Part shown: in pieces, positions 7,515 through 14,305 of the stretch
Numbering within the stretch: the first letter of the stretch is position 1
Layout of the letters: each line of letters opens with the position of its first letter
Assembly (NCBI GenBank): GCA_964604675.1
Contig: CAZSAT010000147.1
Span: 1-16,777 of the forward strand
DNA from: CAZSAT01 sp964604675
GTDB taxonomy: Bacteria; Myxococcota_A; UBA796; CAJQPC01
Length of the DNA stretch: 16,777 bases
Direction of reading: 5' to 3'
Notes under the pieces: generated by a model
The model's database searches: none
Seen by the model: only the letters and a program-made list of their open reading frames with translations
Told to the model about the DNA's origin: nothing
Translations under genes and position numbers: made by a program

Positions 7515-8276
7515 TCAGAGATCCGGGGCCAGGCTCGGCTTCTGCCGCTTCCGGTACGACTCGCCCTCGATCACGAGGTCGTAAGCGTTGTTGGTGAAGC
7601 GGTCGACGAGCGCCTGGGCCAACAGGGGGTCGGCCAGGATCGACAGCCACTCCGAGGGGTCCCGATTCGAGGACATCACCATCGACCCGGCCTGGTGACG
7701 GGCGGTCACCAGCTCGTAGATGTCGGCTGTCTCGAGCTCGTCCATCGCGCGCAGCCCGAAGTCGTCGACGATGAGGAGGTCGACCCTGGTCAGGCGCCGC
7801 ATCTCGGCGGCGTGGGTGTCGTCCAGGCGGGCGCCCTTCAGCCGTCGGAACAGCTTCTCCGCGGACTCGCAGTGCACCGAGTGCCCTCGGCGGATCGCCA
7901 GGTGGCCCAGCGCGTGCGCCAGCATCGTCTTGCCGACGCCCACCGGCCCCATGATCAGCACGTGGTGGCGGCGCTCGAGGAAGCCCAGCAGCCGAAGCTC
8001 GTCGAGGAGCCGGCGGTCGTAGGTGATGTTGGCGCTGAGATCCCACTCATCGAAGACCATCGACGGGTCCAGCTGCGCACGCCGCGCCCGCGCCACCAGC
8101 CGGTTGCGGTCGCGCCGCTGCACTTCGTCGGACAAGACCAGCAGCAGCACGTCCTCGGGGTCCATGCCGCGCTCCCGGGCTTGGCGAAGACGCTCCAGCA
8201 GCGTCGGGATCAGCTTGCCCAGCTTCAGGCTCTTCAGGACGCGGATCAGATCCCTGGACAGCTCACGCGGTGGCAT
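7515..8276 (-). CDS. istB: IstB-like ATPase (transposition helper of IS21 family)
   Basis: The product has 253 residues when started at ATG 8276-8274, preceded by GGAGG; a longer reading frame extends 11 codons further. It is a DnaA/DnaC-like AAA+ ATPase that assists IstA in target selection and strand transfer. Visible motifs are Walker A GPVGVGKT (residues 110-117) and Walker B LLIVDDFG (167-174). The sensor-1 region is MVMSSNRDPSEW, followed by LVDRFTNNAYDLVIEGESYRKR, a characteristic IstB C-terminus. The start overlaps the 3' end of istA by 14 nt, the usual arrangement for translational coupling. The gene appears intact, so the element may still be active. Confidence 0.96.
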   Translation of the reverse strand: MPPRELSRDLIRVLKSLKLGKLIPTLLERLRQARERGMDPEDVLLLVLSDEVQRRDRNRLVARARRAQLDPSMVFDEWDLSANITYDRRLLDELRLLGFLERRHHVLIMGPVGVGKTMLAHALGHLAIRRGHSVHCESAEKLFRRLKGARLDDTHAAEMRRLTRVDLLIVDDFGLRAMDELETADIYELVTARHQAGSMVMSSNRDPSEWLSILADPLLAQALVDRFTNNAYDLVIEGESYRKRQKPSLAPDL

Positions 8277-9843
8277 CGGGACCTCCCAGCCGGAACTCGC
8301 TCGCGTCACGCGCGAACCGGAGGACCTTCCCGCCCCCGGGAGGGGCCGGCGGCGCGCACGACGACAGCAGGTTCCTCCGTACCAGCCCCTTCTCCAGCAT
8401 CCGTTGGATGCGCATCACGTCCACCACGTCCAGCTCCAGGGCGCGGGCGCAGGCCTCGTCGGTCGCCGCTCCGCCGAAGCGTCGGGCCAGGCCCAGCAGG
8501 CGGTAGACGTGGCGGATGCGGCTCCAGGGCAGCGGCCCGTCGGCCAGCCGGCGCGCGTACTCGCCGACGTGAGGACCGTAGCGGTCGCCCTGCTCGCAGA
8601 GCGTCGTCGCGTCCCTGGTCGCCAGGGCCGCCTTGCCCGGGGGCAGGTCGGCCGGGTCGATCTTCGTACCGCCGATGGGCTGTCGCGGGTGGACCTTCAC
8701 CAGCCGCGCGCCCCGGTAGAACCTCACCGTCTTGCGGTCCCGGCGCACGCGCAGGTCGCACTCGCCCAGCGCGTAGGGCACCGAGTAGAGCGCGTAGTCC
8801 ACCACCACCGCGTGGTCGCGGCCCACGTGGTGGTCGCCCCAGACCGGCTGGTCGTACGGCTCGGTCGGGGCCGGCAGCAGCACCGGTTTCTCCTCGGCCT
8901 CGAAGACCTCGACCGGCCGCCGCCTCGTGCGGCCGTGCGTCCGCTCGCCAGCGAGCCGCAGTGACCAGTCGCGAGCCGCGATCCGGGCCTCCTCGACCGA
9001 CCGGAAGCGCTCGCCACGGAAGAAGTCGTCTCGGACGAAGCGCACCTGGCGCTCGACACGCGCCTTGTCTTTCGCCTTCCGAACGCGCGCCGGGTCGGCC
9101 TCGAAGCCGCGGGCCTGGGCGTACTCCAGGAAGCCCTCGGTGAACAGCGGGGCGACCGGGTCCGCCCGCTTCACGATCGGGCTGCAGTTGTCCGGAACGA
9201 TGAACGGGAACACCCCGCCGAAGAAGGCCCAGGCCGCCTCCAGCCCCTCGATGAGATCGTTCTGCGTCAGCCCGAGGCACGGCCACACGAACTGGTGACG
9301 GCTGAACCCGGCGGTGCACAGCAGGGCGTGCATCTTGCGCACCTTGCCCGTCCCGATCTCTGTGAATTCGCCGAGCTCCAGGAAGTCGATCTCGAGGAGC
9401 CCGGGATCGGGGTCCTCGACCCGCACGGTGTCGCCCTGGCCGCTTCGCACGCCCAGGTCCTCCGCCACGAAGCGCTGCACCGTGCGCAGCGGCACAGGCA
9501 CGCCTGTCGTCCGCATCACCAGCCTGGCCAGCTTCGGTCCGTGGCAGCCCTCCTCGACCCAGCCGCGGATCAGCTCGGCGTGCGCGCGGAGGTGCTCGCG
9601 CATCGACCCCATCGGCGACGCCGAGCCTGGGCGCACAGCCTCCACGGCGTAGGCGACCAACTCGTCGTCGATGACCGCGTCAGCCCCGCGGGCGAGGCCG
9701 GCGGCCTCGGCCGCCGCGACGTAGCGACGCACAGTCTTGCGGTCGACGCCGACTCTCCTGGCCACCGTCCGGTACCCGTGCCCGCGGCTCCACAGCCGCA
9801 GCATCTCCTTGATCTCGACCACGTGTAGCTCCCGGAACGCCAT
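8263..9843 (-). CDS. istA: IstA-like DDE transposase of IS21 family
   Basis: The 526-residue product has the standard IS21 transposase layout. There is an N-terminal helix-turn-helix (EIKEMLRLWSRGHGYRTVARRVGVDRKTVRRYV, residues about 10-42) and a second DNA-binding segment (GVPVPLRTVQRFV, 114-126). The RNase-H-like core carries the DDE residues D153 (EIDFLE), D218 (VPDNCSP) and E264 (KARVERQVRF). The C-terminal Mu-transposase-like beta barrel contains the YSVPYALG motif. ATG 9843 is preceded by GAGGAAGAG. The stop overlaps the istB start. No frameshift is seen, so catalytic competence is plausible. Confidence 0.96.
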   Translation of the reverse strand: MAFRELHVVEIKEMLRLWSRGHGYRTVARRVGVDRKTVRRYVAAAEAAGLARGADAVIDDELVAYAVEAVRPGSASPMGSMREHLRAHAELIRGWVEEGCHGPKLARLVMRTTGVPVPLRTVQRFVAEDLGVRSGQGDTVRVEDPDPGLLEIDFLELGEFTEIGTGKVRKMHALLCTAGFSRHQFVWPCLGLTQNDLIEGLEAAWAFFGGVFPFIVPDNCSPIVKRADPVAPLFTEGFLEYAQARGFEADPARVRKAKDKARVERQVRFVRDDFFRGERFRSVEEARIAARDWSLRLAGERTHGRTRRRPVEVFEAEEKPVLLPAPTEPYDQPVWGDHHVGRDHAVVVDYALYSVPYALGECDLRVRRDRKTVRFYRGARLVKVHPRQPIGGTKIDPADLPPGKAALATRDATTLCEQGDRYGPHVGEYARRLADGPLPWSRIRHVYRLLGLARRFGGAATDEACARALELDVVDVMRIQRMLEKGLVRRNLLSSCAPPAPPGGGKVLRFARDASEFRLGGPDATA

Positions 9844-9904
9844 CTCTTCCTCGGCTGGATGCCTGAGGAGACCGCCGACCCAGACGCCGCCCTGCGCGCC
9901 GCGG

Positions 9905-9992
9905 CAGGTGGTCCCTAGATCGCGGCGCGGGGGTGGTCCCTAGTTCGTGGCGCGGTGGGCGCTCGGGGGGAGCATGTCCGTGGCGCCCTACA
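9905..9992 (-). repeat. IS21 right terminal inverted repeat with multiple internal repeats
   Basis: Reading inwards on the minus strand, the tip TGTAGGGCGCCACGG lies at 9992-9978. It is followed by CGCGCCACGAACTA and GGGACCACCCC (9940-9930), then CGCGCCGCGATCTA and GGGACCACC (9915-9907). The two GGGACCACC units are 25 bp apart and match those of the left end in inverted orientation. Confidence 0.8.
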
Positions 9993-9998
9993 GGCGTG
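9993..9998. repeat. Target-site duplication GGCGTG, right copy
   Basis: This is an exact copy of the 6 bp outside the left tip (6990-6995), directly adjacent to the right tip ACA of the element. It fixes the insertion point within the HEPN/zinc-ribbon reading frame. Confidence 0.85.
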
Positions 9999-10656
9999 CG
10001 ATCTCCTCGCCCTCCCCGTGGTTGCGGCAGAACAGGCACGCCGGCCTGATGTCTCCCAACACCAGGGCATCCTGGAGGCAGCTCGGGCAGGTGGTAAGGC
10101 TGTGGGCCCTGTCGAGGTCACCGTCGATCTCGGCCATACGGTGGTCCACGAAGGCCTTGAACTCGCCCGTTCTCGCCCGGATTTCTTCCGACAACGCGGC
10201 GTCCTCGGCGCCGAGGGTCTCCGGATCCAACTCCTCAGCGATGAAGTCGAGCAGGATGCCGAGGGTCTCGGCAGCCGCGCCCGTGATGGCTGTTGAGGTG
10301 TCGACGATGCCGAAGTGCTCGACTTTGTTCCTCTTCTTCTTGAAGTTGGCGAGCATGTCCTGCGACTCCTTCGTCAGATGGACGCCGCACGACGACTCCA
10401 ACCGCTTCAGTGCGCCGTCCAACCCCACGCTCTTGAACTCGCCCGCCTGGTACGCCTGCTCGGTCGTCTTCGCCGGGTTGACCACCACCAGCCTCCAGTC
10501 CTTGCGGCGGAGGCGCTCCTTCAAGATGAGTTCGACCGCCGAGGAGAGGAAGAGGATGGCGTGCTTGAGGTCGCGCTTCGTCGGTGTGCCCGCCAGACGC
10601 TCAAGGGCGTAGTGAGCGGAGTCGAGGCCGTTCTCCAGGAGATCGATCGTCAGGGG
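9993..10656 (-). pseudogene. N-terminal fragment of IS21-disrupted HEPN-domain protein
   Basis: The minus-strand frame encodes TIDLLENGLDSAHYALERL, then LKHAILFLSSAVELILKERLRRKDW, and ends its helical part with KKKRNKVEHFGI. RNKVEH (10332-10315) is an exact R-N-x3-H motif, the catalytic signature of HEPN ribonucleases, preceded by the expected helices. A zinc ribbon follows (CPSC, then CLFC). The frame then reaches EGEEIARL and stops within the IS end. Removing the IS and one GGCGTG copy gives EGEEIARRFVESVLGE in frame with the fragment at 6694-6995. The 5' end is uncertain: this frame has a TGA at 10659-10657. ATG 10666-10664 would connect (MSLTLTIDLLENG) if the CCCC run at 10656-10653 lost one base, so there may be a frameshift as well. 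Confidence 0.78.
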
Positions 10657-10796
10657 TCAAGGACATTGTGCACCGGCAGCGGGTGGCGGGAGCGCGAAAC
10701 TTGGGGCCCGAACCCCCGTGCGTCAAGGCGGAGGGCGTGGTCCCAGCCGGCCTGACCGCCTCCCTCCACTCCCACAGCGAGGGCCGCCACCGCCGC

Positions 10797-11330
10797 TCAC
10801 TCCGCCCGCCGACGCTCTGGCTCCAGCTCGATGACCTTGCCGCGTTCCTTGTGGGTCTCGGCCAGGGCCTCGCGCATCGCCTCGATGCCCAGGGGCACAT
10901 AGACGCGCTCGGTCACGCTGTCACGCGGATGTCGGAGTGCCGGAGCAACCTCGACGCGATGTGCAGGCCCGCCCGCTCGGCGACGTGGAGGCCGGAGGTG
11001 CGGCGGAGGTCGTGGATGGTCACGTCCTGGACCTCTGCGTCGGTCCGGATCTTGTTTCACGCCCGCTTCAGGGTCCACCCGGTGCTTCTTGGGGTCGCGG
11101 CCGGGGACCAGCCAGGGGCCCAGGCGCCCCAGCTCCCGCAGGAAGGCAACGGTGCTCTCACCGAGGGGCACCACCTGGGGACGGCCCGCCTCGGGCGACG
11201 GGATCCGCCAGGGGCCGCCGAACCGTACACGGCCGCAATATCGCGTCGATCTGGATGCTCCCGAGGTTCAACGCCCGAGGGCGAGGACGCGCTCGGAGGA
11301 CATGACCCCGGAGCACCGGCGGTGGACGAA
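10797..11330 (-). pseudogene. Degenerate tyrosine recombinase (phage-type integrase), C-terminal part
   Basis: The catalytic half of a tyrosine recombinase can be read across two minus-strand frames. One frame gives VPLGESTVAFLRELGRLGPWLVPGRDPKKHRVD (about 11174-11080). The other gives LKRA, a stop at 11059-11057, NKIRTDAEVQDVTIHDLRRTSG, then GLHIASRLLRHSDIRVT (to about 10925). The first frame resumes with VTERVY and GIEAMREALAETHKERGKVIELEPERRRAE (to 10797). HDLRRT (H-x-x-R), LRHSDI and the Tyr of TERVY are the catalytic landmarks. The TGA sits where Trp is expected, and an 8-bp duplication (GTGACAGC before GTGACC) causes one frameshift. Further upstream only scraps such as RALNL remain. It is probably the relic integrase of the element that brought in the neighbouring accessory genes. 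Confidence 0.78.
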
Positions 11331-11534
11331 GCGGGATAAGTCGAGGCGGAGGGCGAGGGGCCACGGCAGCGTAGCGGACGACAGACGTGCTCCGGCGCAG
11401 GACGGGCGGTGACGCCTTCCGCGTGAGCCCGGCCTCTGCTGTGCTGCGATTGAAGGCGGAGGGTCGGGGACCTGGCAGACACGTGCCGCGACTCGGCGTA
11501 GCTGGGAGGCTGGGCGGACCCGATCAGGGGCTCG

Positions 11535-12017
11535 TCAGATCCCCCGCGCACCCACCATCATGAGCACCAGCGCGGTACCGATGACGACGAGTCCGGCGCG
11601 CGGCACGATTCGCAAGAGGCGGATCACCTTGTCGGACAGGTCCAGGTCCCCTCGGTCCGCCGCCGAGCAGATCATCCCGTCGAGCCGGGGTTCGAGGATG
11701 AAGTGAAAGACCGTCAGCAGCAGACCGAGGCCGGCACCGGCCGAAAAGGCACGCCCGGGCCACGTGGTCCACAAGACCTCCGGGTTGGAGCCATACCGCC
11801 ACCACGCGAGGTAGGCTCCCGTCACCACGGCCGTTCCAGAGAGCCAGGACGCCAACCGGAAGATGCGCGGGAAGACACGCGCCAGAAACCGCGCGCCTTC
11901 CTCACGTGGGAGCCGGGCGACGACGGGGACAAGCACGACATTGATCGTCACCACCTCACCGAACCAGGCCGTGGCGGCGAGGATGTGGAGCCACCGGATC
12001 ATCAGGTAGGTGCTCAT
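11535..12017 (-). CDS. CopD-like four-helix integral membrane protein
   Basis: The 160-residue product begins at ATG 12017, preceded by AGGAGG, and overlaps the stop of the previous gene by 4 nt (ATGA). Four membrane segments are visible: residues about 4-33 (IRWLHILAATAWFGEVVTIN), 55-76 (LASWLSGTAVVTGAYLAWW), 88-110 (GRAFSAGAGLGLLLTVFHFIL) and 137-156. The N-terminal WLHILAATAWFG pattern, with a His at 11, resembles CopD/DUF2269-type proteins, which are linked to copper or haem handling in the inner membrane. It is the last gene of the iron/copper operon. Substrate specificity cannot be read from sequence; another small haem-linked membrane protein is possible. Confidence 0.7.
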   Translation of the reverse strand: MSTYLMIRWLHILAATAWFGEVVTINVVLVPVVARLPREEGARFLARVFPRIFRLASWLSGTAVVTGAYLAWWRYGSNPEVLWTTWPGRAFSAGAGLGLLLTVFHFILEPRLDGMICSAADRGDLDLSDKVIRLLRIVPRAGLVVIGTALVLMMVGARGI

Positions 12018-12400
12018 GCTCTGCCTCCTGCGGTCGGGGCCCTGCCCGAGCAACCCGAGCGCCCCGCGAGGACGAGGGCCTCGAGGAGGAGAAGCCGCCA
12101 TGCGCGTGGCTCCGGCCGCACGGTCGGCAACCAGGCGCCCAGCGGTCCTTCATGGGCGTCGATCCACAGGACCGTGCGGAACCCTCCGCACGCGGGCCGC
12201 TGCGAGATTCTCGCGTTGCAACCCAGGGTCATGGCACAGCCCAGCAGGGCGCGCGGCGAGCACACCCGCCAACACCCGCCCTCGGCGTCCTCGACACCAC
12301 AGAGGTCGAGCCCGCGCGCCGATGCTTCGGCCACGATCCATGGAAGCCAGTCGGACGGCACGACGCAGTCCTGTTGCGCGGGGTGTTCGAGCTCGTTCAT
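12014..12400 (-). CDS. Small Cys-rich protein, unknown function
   Basis: The 128-residue product starts at ATG 12400, preceded by GGGAG at 5 nt. It overlaps the upstream gene's stop by 4 nt (ATGA) and the downstream start by 4 nt, so it is translationally coupled on both sides. It has no signal peptide and contains about eight cysteines, including DLCGVEDAEGGCWRVCSP, LLGCAMTLGCN and PACGG. This could bind metal. The C-terminal third is Arg/Leu-rich. I recognise no family. Its place between a periplasmic or outer-membrane protein and a CopD-like protein suggests a role in the same metal pathway, perhaps in cytoplasmic sensing or handling. Confidence 0.6.
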   Translation of the reverse strand: MNELEHPAQQDCVVPSDWLPWIVAEASARGLDLCGVEDAEGGCWRVCSPRALLGCAMTLGCNARISQRPACGGFRTVLWIDAHEGPLGAWLPTVRPEPRAWRLLLLEALVLAGRSGCSGRAPTAGGRA

Positions 12401-13275
12401 GGTGCTCCCGGGCTGTCGGATGGGTGGTGTTCGCCGTGGAGCGCACCGAGGGCCACGTTCAACGAGAGGCCAACTCGGGCGTCCGTGCGCCTCGCCTCGG
12501 TGAGGGGCAGCTCGCCGCGAATCCTGATCGTGGTCCGCCCTGTCCCGATGTCGAGAAAGGGCCCAGCCGACACCAGCGTGCTGCGGGTCTCCACGAGCTC
12601 CTGCACCACATCGATCTGCGGGCCGAGGCGCAGCCAGTCCTGGCCGCGAGCCCGCGTCCACCCGGCCTGCCCGCGCAAGCGCAGCTCGGAGTCGGAGTGT
12701 GGGTTCACCAGCGGGGTGCCATCGTGCCCGTGCGAGTGGCCGTGCCCCGGGGCGACGGTCCTCGCCCAGCCAGCAGTGACCGTGAAGCCGAACGCGGAGC
12801 CCAAGGCTTCGACGCGCCCGTACGGCAACACCATGAGGTGGGCTTCGCCGAGGTCCCCATCGGTGGCCGTGGGAAGCTCCACCTGCGAGCCGACCGCGGC
12901 ACGCCAGGTCGAAGATCGAACCGGGACCGCCCAGTCGACCACGACAACGGCGTTGCCGACGCCGGCGACCGTCCCCTCGGGTGTGGACAGGGCGACCAGG
13001 GGCAGGCTCCCGCCCAGCCGGACGGAGCCCGGCGCGAGGACCAGCGCGCCGACGTAGGTCTCGCCGTACCAGGCGCCGGTGGCTCCGGCTGCGGCCGAGA
13101 CGCGAGTGTGCGAGCGAAGCGCCACGGCGGGTGCATCGGACGACGTGGGGGCCGCGTCGATCGGACACTGGTCCAGCCCGCAGCTCGCATGCGCCGGCGT
13201 GGGGGCTACCGAGCACAGCGCGACCAGCGAGCCCACGAGCAGCGCCCACGACGGCTCACGGCGTGGCGGCATCAT
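12397..13275 (-). CDS. Exported barrel-like protein with His-rich loop
   Basis: The 292-residue product has a signal peptide (residues 11-30, ALLVGSLVALCSVAPTPAHA) with probable cleavage before SCGLDQCP, leaving a C-x4-C pair at the mature N-terminus. The rest is made of short amphipathic strands such as VGALVLAPGSVRLGGSLPLVAL and LMVLPYGRVEALGSAFGFTVTAGW, typical of an outer-membrane barrel. One loop is GHGHSHGHDG (177-186), a likely divalent metal-binding site. A second His cluster (LHGEHH) lies near the C-terminus. The ATG overlaps the end of the multicopper oxidase gene by 20 nt and follows a G-rich site. I infer a metal-linked outer-membrane protein working with the oxidase. The exact family is not recognised. 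Confidence 0.65.
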   Translation of the reverse strand: MMPPRREPSWALLVGSLVALCSVAPTPAHASCGLDQCPIDAAPTSSDAPAVALRSHTRVSAAAGATGAWYGETYVGALVLAPGSVRLGGSLPLVALSTPEGTVAGVGNAVVVVDWAVPVRSSTWRAAVGSQVELPTATDGDLGEAHLMVLPYGRVEALGSAFGFTVTAGWARTVAPGHGHSHGHDGTPLVNPHSDSELRLRGQAGWTRARGQDWLRLGPQIDVVQELVETRSTLVSAGPFLDIGTGRTTIRIRGELPLTEARRTDARVGLSLNVALGALHGEHHPSDSPGAP

Positions 13276-14305
13276 CCCCCCCTTCGCCGACCCGGTAGAG
13301 CGCGATCATGCCCGCCTCGACGTGATCGGCCACGTGGCAGTGGAACAGCCACGTCCCCGGGTTCTCGGCGACCATGTCGGCCACGAGCATCGACGCGGGC
13401 AGCAGCTCCACGGTGTCGGTCCTGCGCCCTGCCTGGAGCACCGTGTCGCCATGCCAGTGCGGCGTGTGAAGGTCCACTTCGCTGCCCAGCGCGAGCAGGT
13501 ACCACCGCACGCGATCACCCGAGACCATCGACAGCCCGTCCAGGTTGCCGAAGATGCGGCCGTTCATCGCGTGCATCAGGTCACCCTCTTCCTCGCCGCC
13601 GTCGCTGTTCTCGTCGTACACCTCGAACAGCGTCACGAACTCGCGGTCCACGTCGTCGGGCGTGCCTTCGGCGCTCGCGCGATCCGCCGATGTGACGATG
13701 ATCGCGCCGGACAGGCCGGCGTTGACGTCCGCCGACGGGTTCACGTGGGAGTGGTAGAGCCAGACGACGGAGCTTCCGTCCTCCGGCCCAGGGCCTGCCC
13801 GCGGGGGCACCGACCACCGGTAGGTGTACTCGCCTCTGGGCGCGACCTGGTGCCCGGCACCGGGGATGCCAGCATAGGGGGCGCCCTCGTTGTCCTTGTC
13901 GTAGAAGACTCCGTGCGGGTGGATGCTGTAGGGCCTCGATGCATCGTTGCGGAAGTGGACCTCCAGGGTGTCACCCACGACTGCTCGCAGGGTCGGCCCG
14001 AGGATGCCCTCGTGTTCGGGCTGAACCAGCCGCTCGGTGAAGGTGGCGTCCGTGTACCCGACATACCGAACCTTGGGGTAGGTGCGCTGCTCGCCCCACA
14101 CGCCGAGGCCCATCTCGGGTCGGATCCGGTTGCTTGCCGATGGCGCATAGTCCCAGTCCACCTCTTCTGCCGCGAGGAAGTACGTGCGCGTCGTGGGCGA
14201 GTAGCTCGACGGGGAAGCCTCTGGCGGCGGGTCGGAGGCGGGGTCGGTGCCTGCGCTGCAGGCGGTGAGCAGGGCGGCGAGCGCCAGTTGGTGGAGGAAG
14301 AACAT
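13256..14305 (-). CDS. Ceruloplasmin/hephaestin-like multicopper oxidase lipoprotein (putative ferroxidase)
   Basis: The product has 349 residues. The ATG at 14305 overlaps the permease stop as TGATG and begins a lipoprotein signal (MFFLHQLALAALLTAC, Cys16). All copper sites are present: IHPHG (129-131), LYHSH (185-187), LHTPHWHGD (280-285) and FHCHVADHVEAGM (322-333), giving the type 1 Cys323/His328/Met333 and the trinuclear cluster. AAEEVDWDYAP (45-55), KDNEGAPYAG and HAMNGRIFGN resemble the vertebrate ceruloplasmin/hephaestin A-domains more than laccases. Length fits a two-domain oxidase. Next to FTR1 the likely reaction is oxidation of Fe(II) to Fe(III) at the cell surface or periplasmic membrane for uptake. 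Copper detoxification or laccase activity is the alternative. Copper oxidase chemistry is near certain; the iron substrate is inferred from context. Confidence 0.9.
   Translation of the reverse strand: MFFLHQLALAALLTACSAGTDPASDPPPEASPSSYSPTTRTYFLAAEEVDWDYAPSASNRIRPEMGLGVWGEQRTYPKVRYVGYTDATFTERLVQPEHEGILGPTLRAVVGDTLEVHFRNDASRPYSIHPHGVFYDKDNEGAPYAGIPGAGHQVAPRGEYTYRWSVPPRAGPGPEDGSSVVWLYHSHVNPSADVNAGLSGAIIVTSADRASAEGTPDDVDREFVTLFEVYDENSDGGEEEGDLMHAMNGRIFGNLDGLSMVSGDRVRWYLLALGSEVDLHTPHWHGDTVLQAGRRTDTVELLPASMLVADMVAENPGTWLFHCHVADHVEAGMIALYRVGEGGDDAATP

Larger units (their letters stand above)
6996..9992 (-). mobile_element. IS21-family insertion sequence, 2997 bp, with passenger ORF
   Basis: The element encodes IstA and IstB on the minus strand in the usual overlapping order and has IS21-style ends that begin with TGT. 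Reading inwards, the left end is TGTCAAGCGCCAC then CATG, and the right end is TGTAGGGCGCCAC then CATG, giving 14 matches in the first 20 bases. Further in, both ends carry repeated copies of GGGACCACCCC-type units spaced 25 bp apart, as expected for transposase-binding multiple terminal repeats. The flanks carry an exact 6-bp duplication (GGCGTG). The element interrupts a HEPN/zinc-ribbon gene. It is longer than the 2-2.5 kb typical of the family because it holds an additional ORF between istB and the left end. Confidence 0.93.

Noticed and set aside
6694..8046. A 450-codon minus-strand open frame spanning the zinc-ribbon fragment, the IS left end and part of istB
   Set aside because: Only the last 106 codons resemble protein. 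The rest is an out-of-frame shadow of istB and of the passenger region, and it crosses the IS boundary.
7128..9143. A 671-codon plus-strand open frame antisense to istB and istA
   Set aside because: It is Arg/Pro-rich low complexity, opposite two clearly recognised transposition genes. High GC removes stop codons in such antisense frames.
10699..10722. tRNA T-arm-like sequence (GGGGGTTCGGGCC on the minus strand) next to the integrase relic, considered as an att/tRNA remnant
   Set aside because: The stem does not pair over five bases and no acceptor or anticodon arm could be found, so it is not a supportable tRNA fragment.
12010..13695. A 561-codon plus-strand open frame, and the 411-codon minus-strand frame ending at 12014
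   Set aside because: The plus frame is antisense to three coupled operon genes. In the minus frame only the C-terminal 128 codons, from ATG 12400, fit the operon; the upstream part is out of frame with the barrel gene.
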